Origin: Bacteroidales bacterium
GTDB lineage: Bacteria > Bacteroidota > Bacteroidia > Bacteroidales > UBA932
Length of the DNA: 50,326 nt
Direction of reading: 5' to 3'
Assembly: GCA_017502125.1 (NCBI GenBank)
Contig: JAFVVN010000013.1
Span: 1-50,326 of the forward strand
Each line of letters opens with the position of its first letter. Position 1 is the first letter of the stretch. The position numbers and the translations under genes were made by a program. Under the pieces are notes generated by a model. The model worked only from the letters and a program-made list of their open reading frames with translations. It ran no database searches and had not been told where the DNA came from. Shown here piece after piece: positions 16,987 through 24,725 of the stretch.

Positions 16987-17196
16987 TTATGCTGCTTTTA
17001 GCTGAATCACTGTGTCATCATATGCCCAGAAAATGTCACAGTGGAGTGTTAATACTCTAAATAGGCTACATTTTATCAACCACTGTGACATGCTATTCGC
17101 AATTAATGTTACAGTGGTTTATTACTATCAGTAATCTATAATTTGTTGCTGCCCGATGCCATAATTTATCCCTTTCTTCAATCCCGCTTCTGTCGT
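16987..17196. other. intergenic region with repeated CACTGTGACA-like motifs
   Basis: No gene was found. The stretch contains a perfect 12-bp inverted repeat (17033-17044 against 17080-17091, ATGTCACAGTGG/CCACTGTGACAT, 35-nt loop), a further direct copy TGTTACAGTGG (17107-17117) and a diverged inverted copy CACTGTGTCA (17008-17017). Four related sites in 110 bp suggest operator sites, transposon ends or a terminator hairpin for the AT-rich genes. Confidence 0.65.
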
Positions 17197-17318
17197 GTTG
17201 TACATGAATCTGCCCTGTTTGTGTAGCACTGTCTTTGAAATAGGGCAAAAATGGGCATTTATATGGCGGGTGCTACATGAAAACCTTGAAATCATGCAGC
17301 ACCCGCTTTATGTGTGGC
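17197..17318. repeat. hairpin-bearing direct repeat, copy 2
   Basis: Second copy of the sequence at 10772-10894, with about six differences. The hairpin is retained (17266-17280 with 17292-17306) but has one mismatch. The copy runs directly into a fragment of an Rpn gene, as copy 1 runs into the intact Rpn gene. Confidence 0.85.
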
Positions 17319-17362
17319 TATGGCAGCCTTCTCCTGCTATCTTCCTTCCTCTTTTGCCTCGA
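17314..17362 (-). pseudogene. 3' remnant of an Rpn-family gene
   Basis: About 45 bp align with the Rpn gene at 10992-11037 (ggctatggcagccttctc, then cctgctatcttcc). In the matching minus-strand frame it reads QEKAAIAT, as in the intact gene, but a TAG stop replaces a Glu codon just upstream. Compared with the intact locus, the 102 bp between two 'gtggc' sequences (10890-10894 and 10992-10996) are missing, as expected from a deletion between short direct repeats. The rest of the gene is gone; trkA ends 8 bp away. Confidence 0.8.
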
Positions 17363-17369
17363 CTTCTGG

Positions 17370-18728
17370 CTACCTGAAGAACTTGTCGACTTCCTTGACA
17401 GCTTCCGGGAGGGCGAATACGGCTACGCGGTCGTAGGCCTGGATGTGGGTGTCTCCGACTGCGATGAATGATTCGTTGCCGCGGATGATTCCGCCTATGA
17501 TGGCATTGTGCGGGAAGCCCATGTCCTTGAGAGGGACCTTCGTGATCTTTGTGTCAGGGGCAACGATGAATTCCAGGATCTCGGCATTGGTTCCGCTCAT
17601 ATATTTGATGAAACGCACCTTGTTGCTGAGAGTGAACTTGAAGATGCGGCCGGCTGTGATGAGCTTCTTGTTGATGACGGCATCCACACCCATGCTCTCG
17701 GCCAGGCGGATATATTCTATGTTCTCGACCTCCGCGATTGTGCGTGCAACTCCCAGACTCTTTGCTGCGACGCATGCCAGAATATTGGTTTCTGAGCTGT
17801 TGGTCACAGCCACGAATGCGTCAAAGTCCCTGATGGACTCCTCCTGAAGCATGTCGGAATTGCGACCGTCTCCATTCACCACGATCACATTGCCCGGAAG
17901 TTTCTCGGACAGGTCAAGACATTTCTCCTTGTTCATCTCGATCAGTTTGATTGTGTCGAGCTGCTTTGCCATCTGTTTTGCAACCATTTCTCCGATCGGG
18001 CTTCCTCCAAGAATCATCAACTTGTTCACCTCGATGTTCTTCTTGCCGATGTACTTCATTAGATTGTCCATTCCCTCGCGCTTGGAGATGATGAACACGA
18101 GGTCGTGATATTTGAATTTCGTGTCGAACTTAGGTATGATGGTCTGGTTCTTACGGGCGATTGCCACGACTCGGTAATTCAGATTGTCTTCTGCAGCCAG
18201 GGCGCTGAATTCTACCATGTTCATTCCGAGCAGGGGAGACTCTTCCTCCAGCTTGAACACGGCCATCTGCAGTTTTCCACGTGCGAAGTCCATCGAGTCG
18301 GTGGATGCGGTCCTCTGAAGCAGATCCATAATCTCTCCGGCAGCAATCTTCTCAGGGTAGAACAGGAGATCGATCCCCATTTCGGTGAAAAGGGTCTTGT
18401 TCTCATAGGAGAGATATTCCTCGGTGTTGATCCTGGCTGTCACCTTCTTGCTTCCCAGCTTCTTCGCCAGCATGGCACTGACTATGTTGACATCCTGAGA
18501 ATCAGAAGGGTTCACTGCAATGAACAGGTCAGCATTCGCTACCCCTGCAGCCTGAAGGGTATGGATCGTGGAAGGATTGCCCTCCACTGTCACTATATCG
18601 GCAATCGAGCTGAGACTGTCCAGCCTGTCTTGGCGGACGTCGATGACGGTTATGTCATTTGCCTCGTTGCTAAGCATCTTTGCCAGGTGAGAACCGACCT
18701 CTCCAGCTCCTGCGATGATGATTTTCAT
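17370..18728 (-). CDS. trkA: Trk system potassium uptake protein TrkA
   Basis: Cytoplasmic regulatory subunit that binds NAD(H) or nucleotides and gates the TrkH potassium channel. The 452 residues hold two tandem RCK units. The first Rossmann motif is IIIAGAGEVGSHLA at the N-terminus with D30 in TVIDVRQDR; the second begins MILGGSPIGEMVAKQ near residue 233. Each is followed by a RCK_C domain (LLGMNMVEFSALAAEDN; TKITKVPLKDMGFPHNA). Length and layout are typical. The start is 2 bp after the stop of the glycosyltransferase gene. trkH, often adjacent to trkA in Bacteroidota, is not in this window; the Rpn remnant begins 8 bp after the trkA stop. Confidence 0.94.
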   Translation of the reverse strand: MKIIIAGAGEVGSHLAKMLSNEANDITVIDVRQDRLDSLSSIADIVTVEGNPSTIHTLQAAGVANADLFIAVNPSDSQDVNIVSAMLAKKLGSKKVTARINTEEYLSYENKTLFTEMGIDLLFYPEKIAAGEIMDLLQRTASTDSMDFARGKLQMAVFKLEEESPLLGMNMVEFSALAAEDNLNYRVVAIARKNQTIIPKFDTKFKYHDLVFIISKREGMDNLMKYIGKKNIEVNKLMILGGSPIGEMVAKQMAKQLDTIKLIEMNKEKCLDLSEKLPGNVIVVNGDGRNSDMLQEESIRDFDAFVAVTNSSETNILACVAAKSLGVARTIAEVENIEYIRLAESMGVDAVINKKLITAGRIFKFTLSNKVRFIKYMSGTNAEILEFIVAPDTKITKVPLKDMGFPHNAIIGGIIRGNESFIAVGDTHIQAYDRVAVFALPEAVKEVDKFFR

Positions 18729-18730
18729 GA

Positions 18731-19873
18731 TTATGCTGTTTTATAGAAATGTTTTTCCCTGATGGATCCGAAGACCTTGCGGCCCTTGACCATGGAAGCT
18801 ATGATTATGCTCTTGCCATAGAACCCTTTCACCTCGGCTGATCTGCCATATTTCTGCAGATATCCGCAGAGTTCCTCCCGGCTGAGCCTCCTCCTGAGTG
18901 CCTTGTATTCCTTGTCTGCCTTCAGGACAGCCTTGAAACAGTCCCATTTGAAGGTCAGCAGATATACGACTGCAGCAAACCCGTCCAGGTCTCTTCTGAG
19001 AAATATCCTGCGCCTTGCTTTGGCAAGTCCCCGTCCGGCAGCCTTCTTCAGTGGGACACCCTGTCTGTAAAGCATCAGGGCATAGGTCTTCGCCAGATTG
19101 TTGTCCAGCATGAGAAGGTTGTTGCGGAAGTTTAGGAACAGCTTGAATGGTGATGTCGCAGGCAGGGTGCCTCCTCCGACGTGATAGACCACGGATTCCG
19201 GTACTACAGTCACTGCCCATCCTTCCAGCTGCATTCTCCAGCACAGGTCTATCTCCTCCATGTGGGCGAAGAATCTGTCGTCCAGACCTCCCAGCTTGCG
19301 ATATACGCTGCTCCTGACCAGAAGGCAGGCTCCAGTGGCCCAGAACACATCCTGAGGCTTATCATACTGTCCTTTGTCTTCCTCAAGCCTCTTCATTATG
19401 CGGCCTCTGCAGAACGGATATCCGAAACAGTCAAGGTATCCCCCTGCTGCACCTGCATATTCGAATTTTCCACGGTCCTGCCAGCTGTGCAGTTTAGGCG
19501 CACATGCACCGCAGCGAGGATGGCTGTCCATCCAGTCCACGAGCGGCTGAAGCCATCCTTCGCTGACTTCTATGTCGGAGTTTATGAGCAGGAAATATTC
19601 GGGAGCACCTTCGACTGGCGCTTCCACTGTGCCACAGAGCGTCTTGAAAGCCTCGTTATATCCTCCCGTGAAACCTAAGTTCCTTTCAAATGCCATTGTC
19701 TTCACTTCCGGAAACAGCTCAGACATCACTCTCATGGATCCGTCAGTCGATGCATTGTCCGCAACTACGACTTCAGCCCCGTCGACTTTTTCGACAGAGC
19801 TGACAAGCCCTGGAAGGAAATCCCTGAGGAATCCTTCCGTGTTCCAGTTAAGTATGACAACGGCAGTCTTCAT
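18731..19873 (-). CDS. glycosyltransferase family 2 protein
   Basis: GT-A fold glycosyltransferase of 380 residues, likely transferring a sugar to a lipid-linked or surface glycan. Visible motifs are VVILNWNTEGFLRDFL at the N-terminus, VVVADNASTDGS, the metal-binding region FLLINSDIEVSEGW (D-x-E in place of DxD), and a late ED-like motif MEEIDLCWRMQLEGW. These match rhamnosyltransferase-like GT2 members. The C-terminal 100 residues are basic and hydrophobic and may associate with the membrane. The start is the ATG overlapping the slyD stop (TGATG), so translation is coupled; an extra upstream ATG (19888) is rejected. Donor and acceptor are unknown, and no other glycan genes lie nearby. Confidence 0.9.
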   Translation of the reverse strand: MKTAVVILNWNTEGFLRDFLPGLVSSVEKVDGAEVVVADNASTDGSMRVMSELFPEVKTMAFERNLGFTGGYNEAFKTLCGTVEAPVEGAPEYFLLINSDIEVSEGWLQPLVDWMDSHPRCGACAPKLHSWQDRGKFEYAGAAGGYLDCFGYPFCRGRIMKRLEEDKGQYDKPQDVFWATGACLLVRSSVYRKLGGLDDRFFAHMEEIDLCWRMQLEGWAVTVVPESVVYHVGGGTLPATSPFKLFLNFRNNLLMLDNNLAKTYALMLYRQGVPLKKAAGRGLAKARRRIFLRRDLDGFAAVVYLLTFKWDCFKAVLKADKEYKALRRRLSREELCGYLQKYGRSAEVKGFYGKSIIIASMVKGRKVFGSIREKHFYKTA

Positions 19874-20463
19874 CAGTGACAGCCGCATCCGCAGTCGCCC
19901 TCGTCAGAGCAATGTCCCCCTTCGCATCCTCCGCATTCTCCGCCATCGTGGCCGTGGCATCCACCGCATCCGCAGGTGTGCACATATTCTCCGTGCAGAC
20001 CTTCAGTGAGTTCCTTTTCAGTGGCTTCACGCACCGAAAGCACCTCTCCTGTGAAATGAAGGGTCTTTCCTGCCATCTGATGGTTGAGGTCCATCTTCAC
20101 GCTGTCCTCGCTCACTTCGAGAACGACACCGGGGATCACTCCTCCCATGCTGTTCATCATAGGGATGGTGTTTCCCGGCACGAGAAGATCTTCGCGTACC
20201 TCACCGTTCACCTCGAATGCAGCCTTTGGCAGGTCGATGATCCTGCTTGGATCCACTTCCCCGTATCCGTCGGCAGGGGAGAGGGTCACATCAAAACGGT
20301 CTCCCGGCTCCATTCCTTCGATATGTGCCTCAAGCTTAGGCAGAAGGCTGCCGGTTCCGTGTATATAGTCAAGAGGCTTTTCCTTTGTAGTGTGGTCGAC
20401 CACCTGTCCGTCCACTTCGAGTTCGTAGCAGAATTCCACTACCTTGTTCTGTTCAATTTTCAT
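19873..20463 (-). CDS. slyD: FKBP-type peptidyl-prolyl isomerase, SlyD-like
   Basis: Cytoplasmic prolyl isomerase and chaperone of 196 residues. The FKBP domain is split by an insert-in-flap domain, as in SlyD: YELEVDGQVVDHTTKEKPLDY, then IHGTGSLLPKLEAHIEGM, PADGYGEVDPSRI, and the return strand LNHQMAGKTLHFTGEV. The C-terminal 45 residues are rich in Cys, His and Gly (CGCGGCHGHDGGECGGCEGG), as in SlyD proteins that bind nickel and assist metalloenzyme maturation. Here that tail has more Cys than the E. coli protein. It sits between pmbA (18-bp gap) and the glycosyltransferase gene (1-base overlap). Confidence 0.93.
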   Translation of the reverse strand: MKIEQNKVVEFCYELEVDGQVVDHTTKEKPLDYIHGTGSLLPKLEAHIEGMEPGDRFDVTLSPADGYGEVDPSRIIDLPKAAFEVNGEVREDLLVPGNTIPMMNSMGGVIPGVVLEVSEDSVKMDLNHQMAGKTLHFTGEVLSVREATEKELTEGLHGEYVHTCGCGGCHGHDGGECGGCEGGHCSDEGDCGCGCH

Positions 20464-20481
20464 ATGTCGTCTGTTTTAATA

Positions 20482-21885
20482 TTAAGCTGAGAATGAAACC
20501 CCTTCGAAGGCCAGCGAAGGAATCTGCCAGCGCGCACTGCTGCGTGCATCCGTCCCAGCCGCTATGAGGTTGTTCCATAACTCGATCATGTTTCCTGTTA
20601 TCAGCATCTCGCGCACAGGGTGAGTCACCCTTCCCCTGCTGAAAGCGAACCCTTCCACTCCGAACGAAAAGTCGCCGGTGGCAGGATTGCAGTTGCCTCC
20701 GTTGAACCCTGTAACAAGGATTCCGTTTCCGCAATGCTTCAAAATGCCTTCCAAAGATAGACCTTTTTCTGCCAATGGCAATGCCTCACCTTCAAGATAT
20801 GGAAGTATACATGGTCTGGAGATGTCTTCTATAGTCGGCTCCAGACCCATCTTGCCGGCCATATATGTGTTCACAAAGTACTGTTTCACCACTCCGTCCT
20901 CAATGATGGGGCAGTCCCTTGTCGCCACTCCTTCTGTGTCAAAAAGACGTGAACCGGCTTTCCCGACAGTTCTTGCCATATCCATTATCGTGAATCCTTT
21001 CGGGAATATCCTTTTGCCGACTGAATCGTCAAGGAAAGACATCTTCTGCTGGATCGATGAGGCGTTGAGCGCCGTGAACAGAGGGGAAACCAGACGTGAG
21101 GCCGCATTGCAGTCCACCACCATCCTGTATCGTCCACCTCTGCGTGGCCTCGGACCTATCTGTCTCACTGCCTTTTCCAAAGCCTTTCCGCTGCATTCGC
21201 TCAGATCAAGTTCTGAGAACTTAGGGGTGGCCTCCCACCAGAATCCGCTATACTTGTTTCCATCCTTGTCTTCGATTGTCATCTCGCTGAAAGCACTGAA
21301 GGATGTCTCTGTGTGTCTTCCTTCAAACCCTTGTGAATCACAGACATAGTTGTCTTCAAGTGATTCCGTGTATTCGCATTCTTCTGAAATCAGCCTGAAT
21401 GCAGGTGTCTCTCCGGGCATGCATATGAATCCATCTTCGTCACTACCGGTTGACAGGGTCCCGTAGCGGGATAGCTGTCTGCTTCTTTCAAGCCTGCCCG
21501 TAGAGGAGCTGTCCCGGATGCACCGGTCATAAAGGTCGAGTTCCTGGCCGGTCTGCGCGTCAGCGGCCGTCCGCTCCGCGTCCGGCAGCCTTCTGCACTC
21601 GTCCTCCCCAAGCATCTTCACCATCTCGATAGCCTTGCGGATGAAGTCTTCCAATTCATTTTCCACCAGTCTGTTGGTGGAGAATGTGCCGTACCTTCCG
21701 TCTGCATAGATGTAGAGATATATGGACCTGTCGGCAGAATGCGTGACCTTGTCCAGCTCGCCGTTCAGCATCATGCTGCTGTCTATAATGCTCTTGGTCA
21801 GCGAGGCTCGTGCCGCAGAGGCTCCCTGCCTCAGAGCTGACTCTATGCAGAACTTCGCTATATGTATTTCGTTGTTGCTGATCAT
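20482..21885 (-). CDS. pmbA: TldD/PmbA family protein, PmbA (TldE) subunit
   Basis: Partner subunit of the TldD/TldE metalloprotease, which degrades unfolded peptides and matures some modified peptides. The 467-residue protein shows the family pattern (GRYGTFSTNRLVENELEDFIR, CNAASRLVSPLFTALNASSIQQ, DSVGKRIFPKGFTI, FNGGNCNPATGDFSFGVEGF). It lacks the HExxxH zinc motif, as expected for the TldE-type subunit. It follows tldD with a 27-bp gap, so the two chains are probably made together. Confidence 0.93.
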   Translation of the reverse strand: MISNNEIHIAKFCIESALRQGASAARASLTKSIIDSSMMLNGELDKVTHSADRSIYLYIYADGRYGTFSTNRLVENELEDFIRKAIEMVKMLGEDECRRLPDAERTAADAQTGQELDLYDRCIRDSSSTGRLERSRQLSRYGTLSTGSDEDGFICMPGETPAFRLISEECEYTESLEDNYVCDSQGFEGRHTETSFSAFSEMTIEDKDGNKYSGFWWEATPKFSELDLSECSGKALEKAVRQIGPRPRRGGRYRMVVDCNAASRLVSPLFTALNASSIQQKMSFLDDSVGKRIFPKGFTIMDMARTVGKAGSRLFDTEGVATRDCPIIEDGVVKQYFVNTYMAGKMGLEPTIEDISRPCILPYLEGEALPLAEKGLSLEGILKHCGNGILVTGFNGGNCNPATGDFSFGVEGFAFSRGRVTHPVREMLITGNMIELWNNLIAAGTDARSSARWQIPSLAFEGVSFSA

Positions 21886-21912
21886 TTCTTTTCCTTATGA
21901 TTCCAGACTGTA

Positions 21913-23328
21913 TTATTCCCCTCCGACTGTCAGACTGCTGATCAGTACGGTAGGCATGCCGCATGAAACTGGTACGCTCTGCTCCTTTCCGCATGTCCAT
22001 GTGCCGTTGTCGATCTTCAGGTCGTTGCCCACGGCCACAATGTCCGCCAGTGCCTGAGGACCATTGCCTATTATGTTTATATCCTTCACCGGTGCTGTCA
22101 GACGACCATTCTCGATAAGGAATCCGCTTTTTACGAAGAAGGTGAAGTCACCTTCTCCTATCTTCACCTGACCGTTCGAGAACTCGTCCACATAGATGCC
22201 TTGTCTGACGTCAGCGATGATGCCTTGCGGGTCAGCCGAACCGCTTTCCATATATGTCGCCCTCATTCTCGGGATAGGGTTGTATCTGAAGTTCTCGCGG
22301 CGCCCGTTTCCGGTGGACGGCACTCCGTACCAGCTTGCACTTATCCTGTCATGAAGGTAGCTGCACAGCACTCCGTCCTCAACCATATATGTCTTCTGAG
22401 CCGGAACGCCTTCGTCGTCATAATTGCCTGATCCTCTGTTGAATGCCACTGTTCCGTCGTCCACGACATTGACCCCCTTCGGACACACCCGCTGTCCCAT
22501 CTTGTCAGAGAATATGGACTGTCCCTTCCTGTTGAAGTCCGCCTCGAATGCATGTCCCATGGCCTCATGGAGGAGGATGCCTGATGCACCTGCACCCATC
22601 ACCACCGCCATCTGACCGCCCTTCGGCCTGGTGGCTTCAAACCTTTCGTCGATTCCACGCACCACCTCATCCGCCAGTTCCATCACCAGATCCTTGCTTA
22701 TGAATTCCGCTCCGATCCTGAAACTTCTTGATGCAGTCTTGTTTTCAGTCTTCCCGTTCTGCTGGAACACAGCAGTCGCGGTCACGCTGCCCATCGGCCT
22801 TGTGTCGCATGTCAGTTCACCGAGCGAGTTGAACATCATGACATCGCTGACCGAATCCGACATTCTGGCAATCACCTTTATGATGCGCGGGTCCCTCGAG
22901 AATATCTCTTTCTCCAGGTCCTTCAGGAAGGGCAGGAAGGTCTCTGCACTGCAGTCCCTCCAGTTGCGCTGCACGGGATATAGGTCATGCACCCTGTCGT
23001 TCACACTCATGTATTCCCTGGCCCCGCATGTCCCGATTGCAATGGCGGAAGCCGCCTTTGCTGCCTGAAGCATATCGCTCATCTCGGTATTCTCGGAGTA
23101 GGCATAACCCGTCTTTTCCCCTTTGAGGACTCTGATTCCCACACCGAAATCGGTGTGAAATCCCCCTGAGGATACCACTCCGTCCTTGAGGAGGAGGTTG
23201 AAGAATGTCGTATGTTCGAAATATAGGTCTGAAAAATCCCCTCCGTGGCTGAGAGCAGTGTCAGTCAATGTCTTAAGCTGGCTTTCAGAAACTTTGAATA
23301 TATCTAAATAGTATTGTTTCCCGTTCAT
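21913..23328 (-). CDS. tldD: metalloprotease TldD
   Basis: Catalytic subunit of the TldD/TldE heterodimer. The zinc motif HEAMGHAFE is present with H254 and H258, followed by DFNRKGQSIFSDKMGQRV and the C-terminal glycine-rich strand VKIGEGDFTFFVKSGFLI. Length (471 residues) and order of motifs match the family. It starts 6 bp after the stop of the zeta-like kinase gene and precedes pmbA. Nothing in the window encodes an obvious peptide precursor substrate. Confidence 0.95.
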   Translation of the reverse strand: MNGKQYYLDIFKVSESQLKTLTDTALSHGGDFSDLYFEHTTFFNLLLKDGVVSSGGFHTDFGVGIRVLKGEKTGYAYSENTEMSDMLQAAKAASAIAIGTCGAREYMSVNDRVHDLYPVQRNWRDCSAETFLPFLKDLEKEIFSRDPRIIKVIARMSDSVSDVMMFNSLGELTCDTRPMGSVTATAVFQQNGKTENKTASRSFRIGAEFISKDLVMELADEVVRGIDERFEATRPKGGQMAVVMGAGASGILLHEAMGHAFEADFNRKGQSIFSDKMGQRVCPKGVNVVDDGTVAFNRGSGNYDDEGVPAQKTYMVEDGVLCSYLHDRISASWYGVPSTGNGRRENFRYNPIPRMRATYMESGSADPQGIIADVRQGIYVDEFSNGQVKIGEGDFTFFVKSGFLIENGRLTAPVKDINIIGNGPQALADIVAVGNDLKIDNGTWTCGKEQSVPVSCGMPTVLISSLTVGGE

Positions 23329-23334
23329 ATGGTC

Positions 23335-23952
23335 CTATAGCGATAATATGTCTCCCTTCTCTTCCGCATACCTGTGTGCCTCCTGGGCAATCTTGCGGAT
23401 CTTCTCGTATGTCTCTCTGTCCTTGATGTTTATCACGTCGAGTTTTGATCCTTCGGCTATGACGCGGAACGGAATCTGCGAATTGTCAGCCAGAATCCAT
23501 CTCTCACAGATAGGGGCATAGTCGTGGAAGAAATAGTCTATTCCTACCTTGTATCTTCTCCTGATGGTTTCTTCCGGAATATTGTGACCGCCGGTCTCGA
23601 CCCGCGCCCTGACCCTCTCGATGGCCAGTTCGGGGGAGTTCAGCCAGAAATACAGTACGGTCACCGTGTATCCTGCTTCCTGAGCCATCTTCACGGTCTT
23701 CAGGATGGTTCTGGTCGCAAGTGTGGTCTCGATTCCGAAGTCCATCCGTTTCTTCAGAAGATATCTGGTCTTCATGATCATATATCGTCCTGCCTGGATC
23801 GAAGCCTTCTCCGGCTGGAACGGCGACAGACCCTTTGCAAATTCGTCTGAATTCACGAATTCGCTGCAGCTTAGCATCTCCGGCAGCATCGTATAGGAGG
23901 CTGTCGTCTTTCCAGCTCCGTTACATCCTGAAATTATATACAAACGTGGCAT
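23335..23952 (-). CDS. zeta toxin family / P-loop kinase-like protein
   Basis: A 205-residue P-loop protein. The Walker A motif GCNGAGKTT is at residues 9-17 (K15). VNSDEFAKGLSPFQPEKASIQ matches the zeta-toxin substrate-binding region, and the Arg-rich lid is ERVRARVETGGHNIPEETIRRR. Zeta toxins phosphorylate UDP-GlcNAc, but chromosomal relatives of this short type are widely annotated as zeta toxin or AAA ATPase without proof of toxicity. No epsilon-like antitoxin is adjacent: it lies between the TIGR02757 gene (1-bp gap) and tldD (6-bp gap). That context suggests a housekeeping small-molecule kinase. Confidence 0.85.
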   Translation of the reverse strand: MPRLYIISGCNGAGKTTASYTMLPEMLSCSEFVNSDEFAKGLSPFQPEKASIQAGRYMIMKTRYLLKKRMDFGIETTLATRTILKTVKMAQEAGYTVTVLYFWLNSPELAIERVRARVETGGHNIPEETIRRRYKVGIDYFFHDYAPICERWILADNSQIPFRVIAEGSKLDVINIKDRETYEKIRKIAQEAHRYAEEKGDILSL

Positions 23953-23953
23953 A

Positions 23954-24652
23954 TCAGTGTGTTACTCCATATCCAAAAAGTGCGAAATCCCCCTTGCATG
24001 GGTCCTCCGGCCATATTTCTCGGAATGCATCTGTGATCTCCCGTGCAGTAGCGATGTCCTTCTGCCTGCGGGAAGTCAGTCCGAGAGCGGTGGCCTGGGC
24101 ATATACATGGACGTCCAATGGCAGAACGAGGTCGGTCTTGGCTGAATTCTTCCATATGCCGAGGTCCACCTTGCCGTCATCCCTGACCATCCATCTGCGC
24201 ATCATGTTTATCTTTTTGTTCGGTGCCTTCCTGTCCTCCTTCTGCCCGAATACGAGACAGCGGAAATCCGAGTCGGTCAGTCCTTCCAGACTGTCACAGG
24301 TGGAATATATCCCCCTCAGCCTTGAACATATGCCGGCAAATTCGCTCCACTTGATGGTCCTGTGCAGGCTGGCGTTCTCATTCCTGTATTCCCCGTTCAT
24401 GACATAGTCATATGGACGCCAGTCCATTTCCTCGAACATCCTGTCGCAGTCCCTGACTATCATTGCCCTTCGCCCCCATGCCAGGTGCGCCGAAAGCAGG
24501 GCTGATATCTCCACGTCGGCCACAGATGCCTTTCCCGCCTCAAATGCACGGGCAAAGCGGGTCGGGAAGATTATGGGGTCTTCCTGGAAATATTTCGGGT
24601 CATTGTATTCCTCAGCCCACCCGGTCAGGGTCTGGATCAGCGATTTTTCCAT
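23954..24652 (-). CDS. TIGR02757 (DUF2400) family protein
   Basis: A 232-residue soluble protein of the TIGR02757/DUF2400 family found in Bacteroidota and some archaea. Characteristic segments are DPIIFPTRFA, ISALLSAHLAWGRRAMIVRDC, RWMVRDDGKVDLGIWK and LVLPLDVHVYAQATALGL. The helical architecture is thought to resemble HhH-GPD DNA glycosylases, but no activity is established. It is the first gene of a tightly packed minus-strand run that ends with trkA. The ATG at 24652 lies only a few bases from the predicted transcription start. Confidence 0.88.
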   Translation of the reverse strand: MEKSLIQTLTGWAEEYNDPKYFQEDPIIFPTRFARAFEAGKASVADVEISALLSAHLAWGRRAMIVRDCDRMFEEMDWRPYDYVMNGEYRNENASLHRTIKWSEFAGICSRLRGIYSTCDSLEGLTDSDFRCLVFGQKEDRKAPNKKINMMRRWMVRDDGKVDLGIWKNSAKTDLVLPLDVHVYAQATALGLTSRRQKDIATAREITDAFREIWPEDPCKGDFALFGYGVTH

Positions 24653-24661
24653 AGCAAACTA

Positions 24662-24669
24662 CAAATATA
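24662..24669 (-). promoter_or_regulatory. -7 box of the TIGR02757-to-trkA operon
   Basis: The minus strand reads TATATTTG. The expected start of transcription is within about 5 nt of the ATG at 24652, implying a very short leader. It sits directly next to the terminator of the transporter gene. No good -33 TTTG was found. Confidence 0.45.
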
Positions 24670-24670
24670 C

Positions 24671-24705
24671 AAAAAGAGACTGAATAAATCATCCAGCCTC
24701 TTTTT
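24671..24705 (-). terminator. terminator of the POT transporter gene
   Basis: A 15-bp stem with two G-U pairs (24671-24685 with 24691-24705) encloses a 5-nt loop. On the minus strand the stem ends in a T run followed by TG. It separates the transporter from the TIGR02757 operon. Confidence 0.85.
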
Positions 24706-24725
24706 GAAAATATATGTCTTTCGGG

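Noticed and set aside
23335-23952. Complete zeta/epsilon toxin-antitoxin system
   Set aside because: No antitoxin gene is adjacent; both neighbours are core-type genes with very short gaps.
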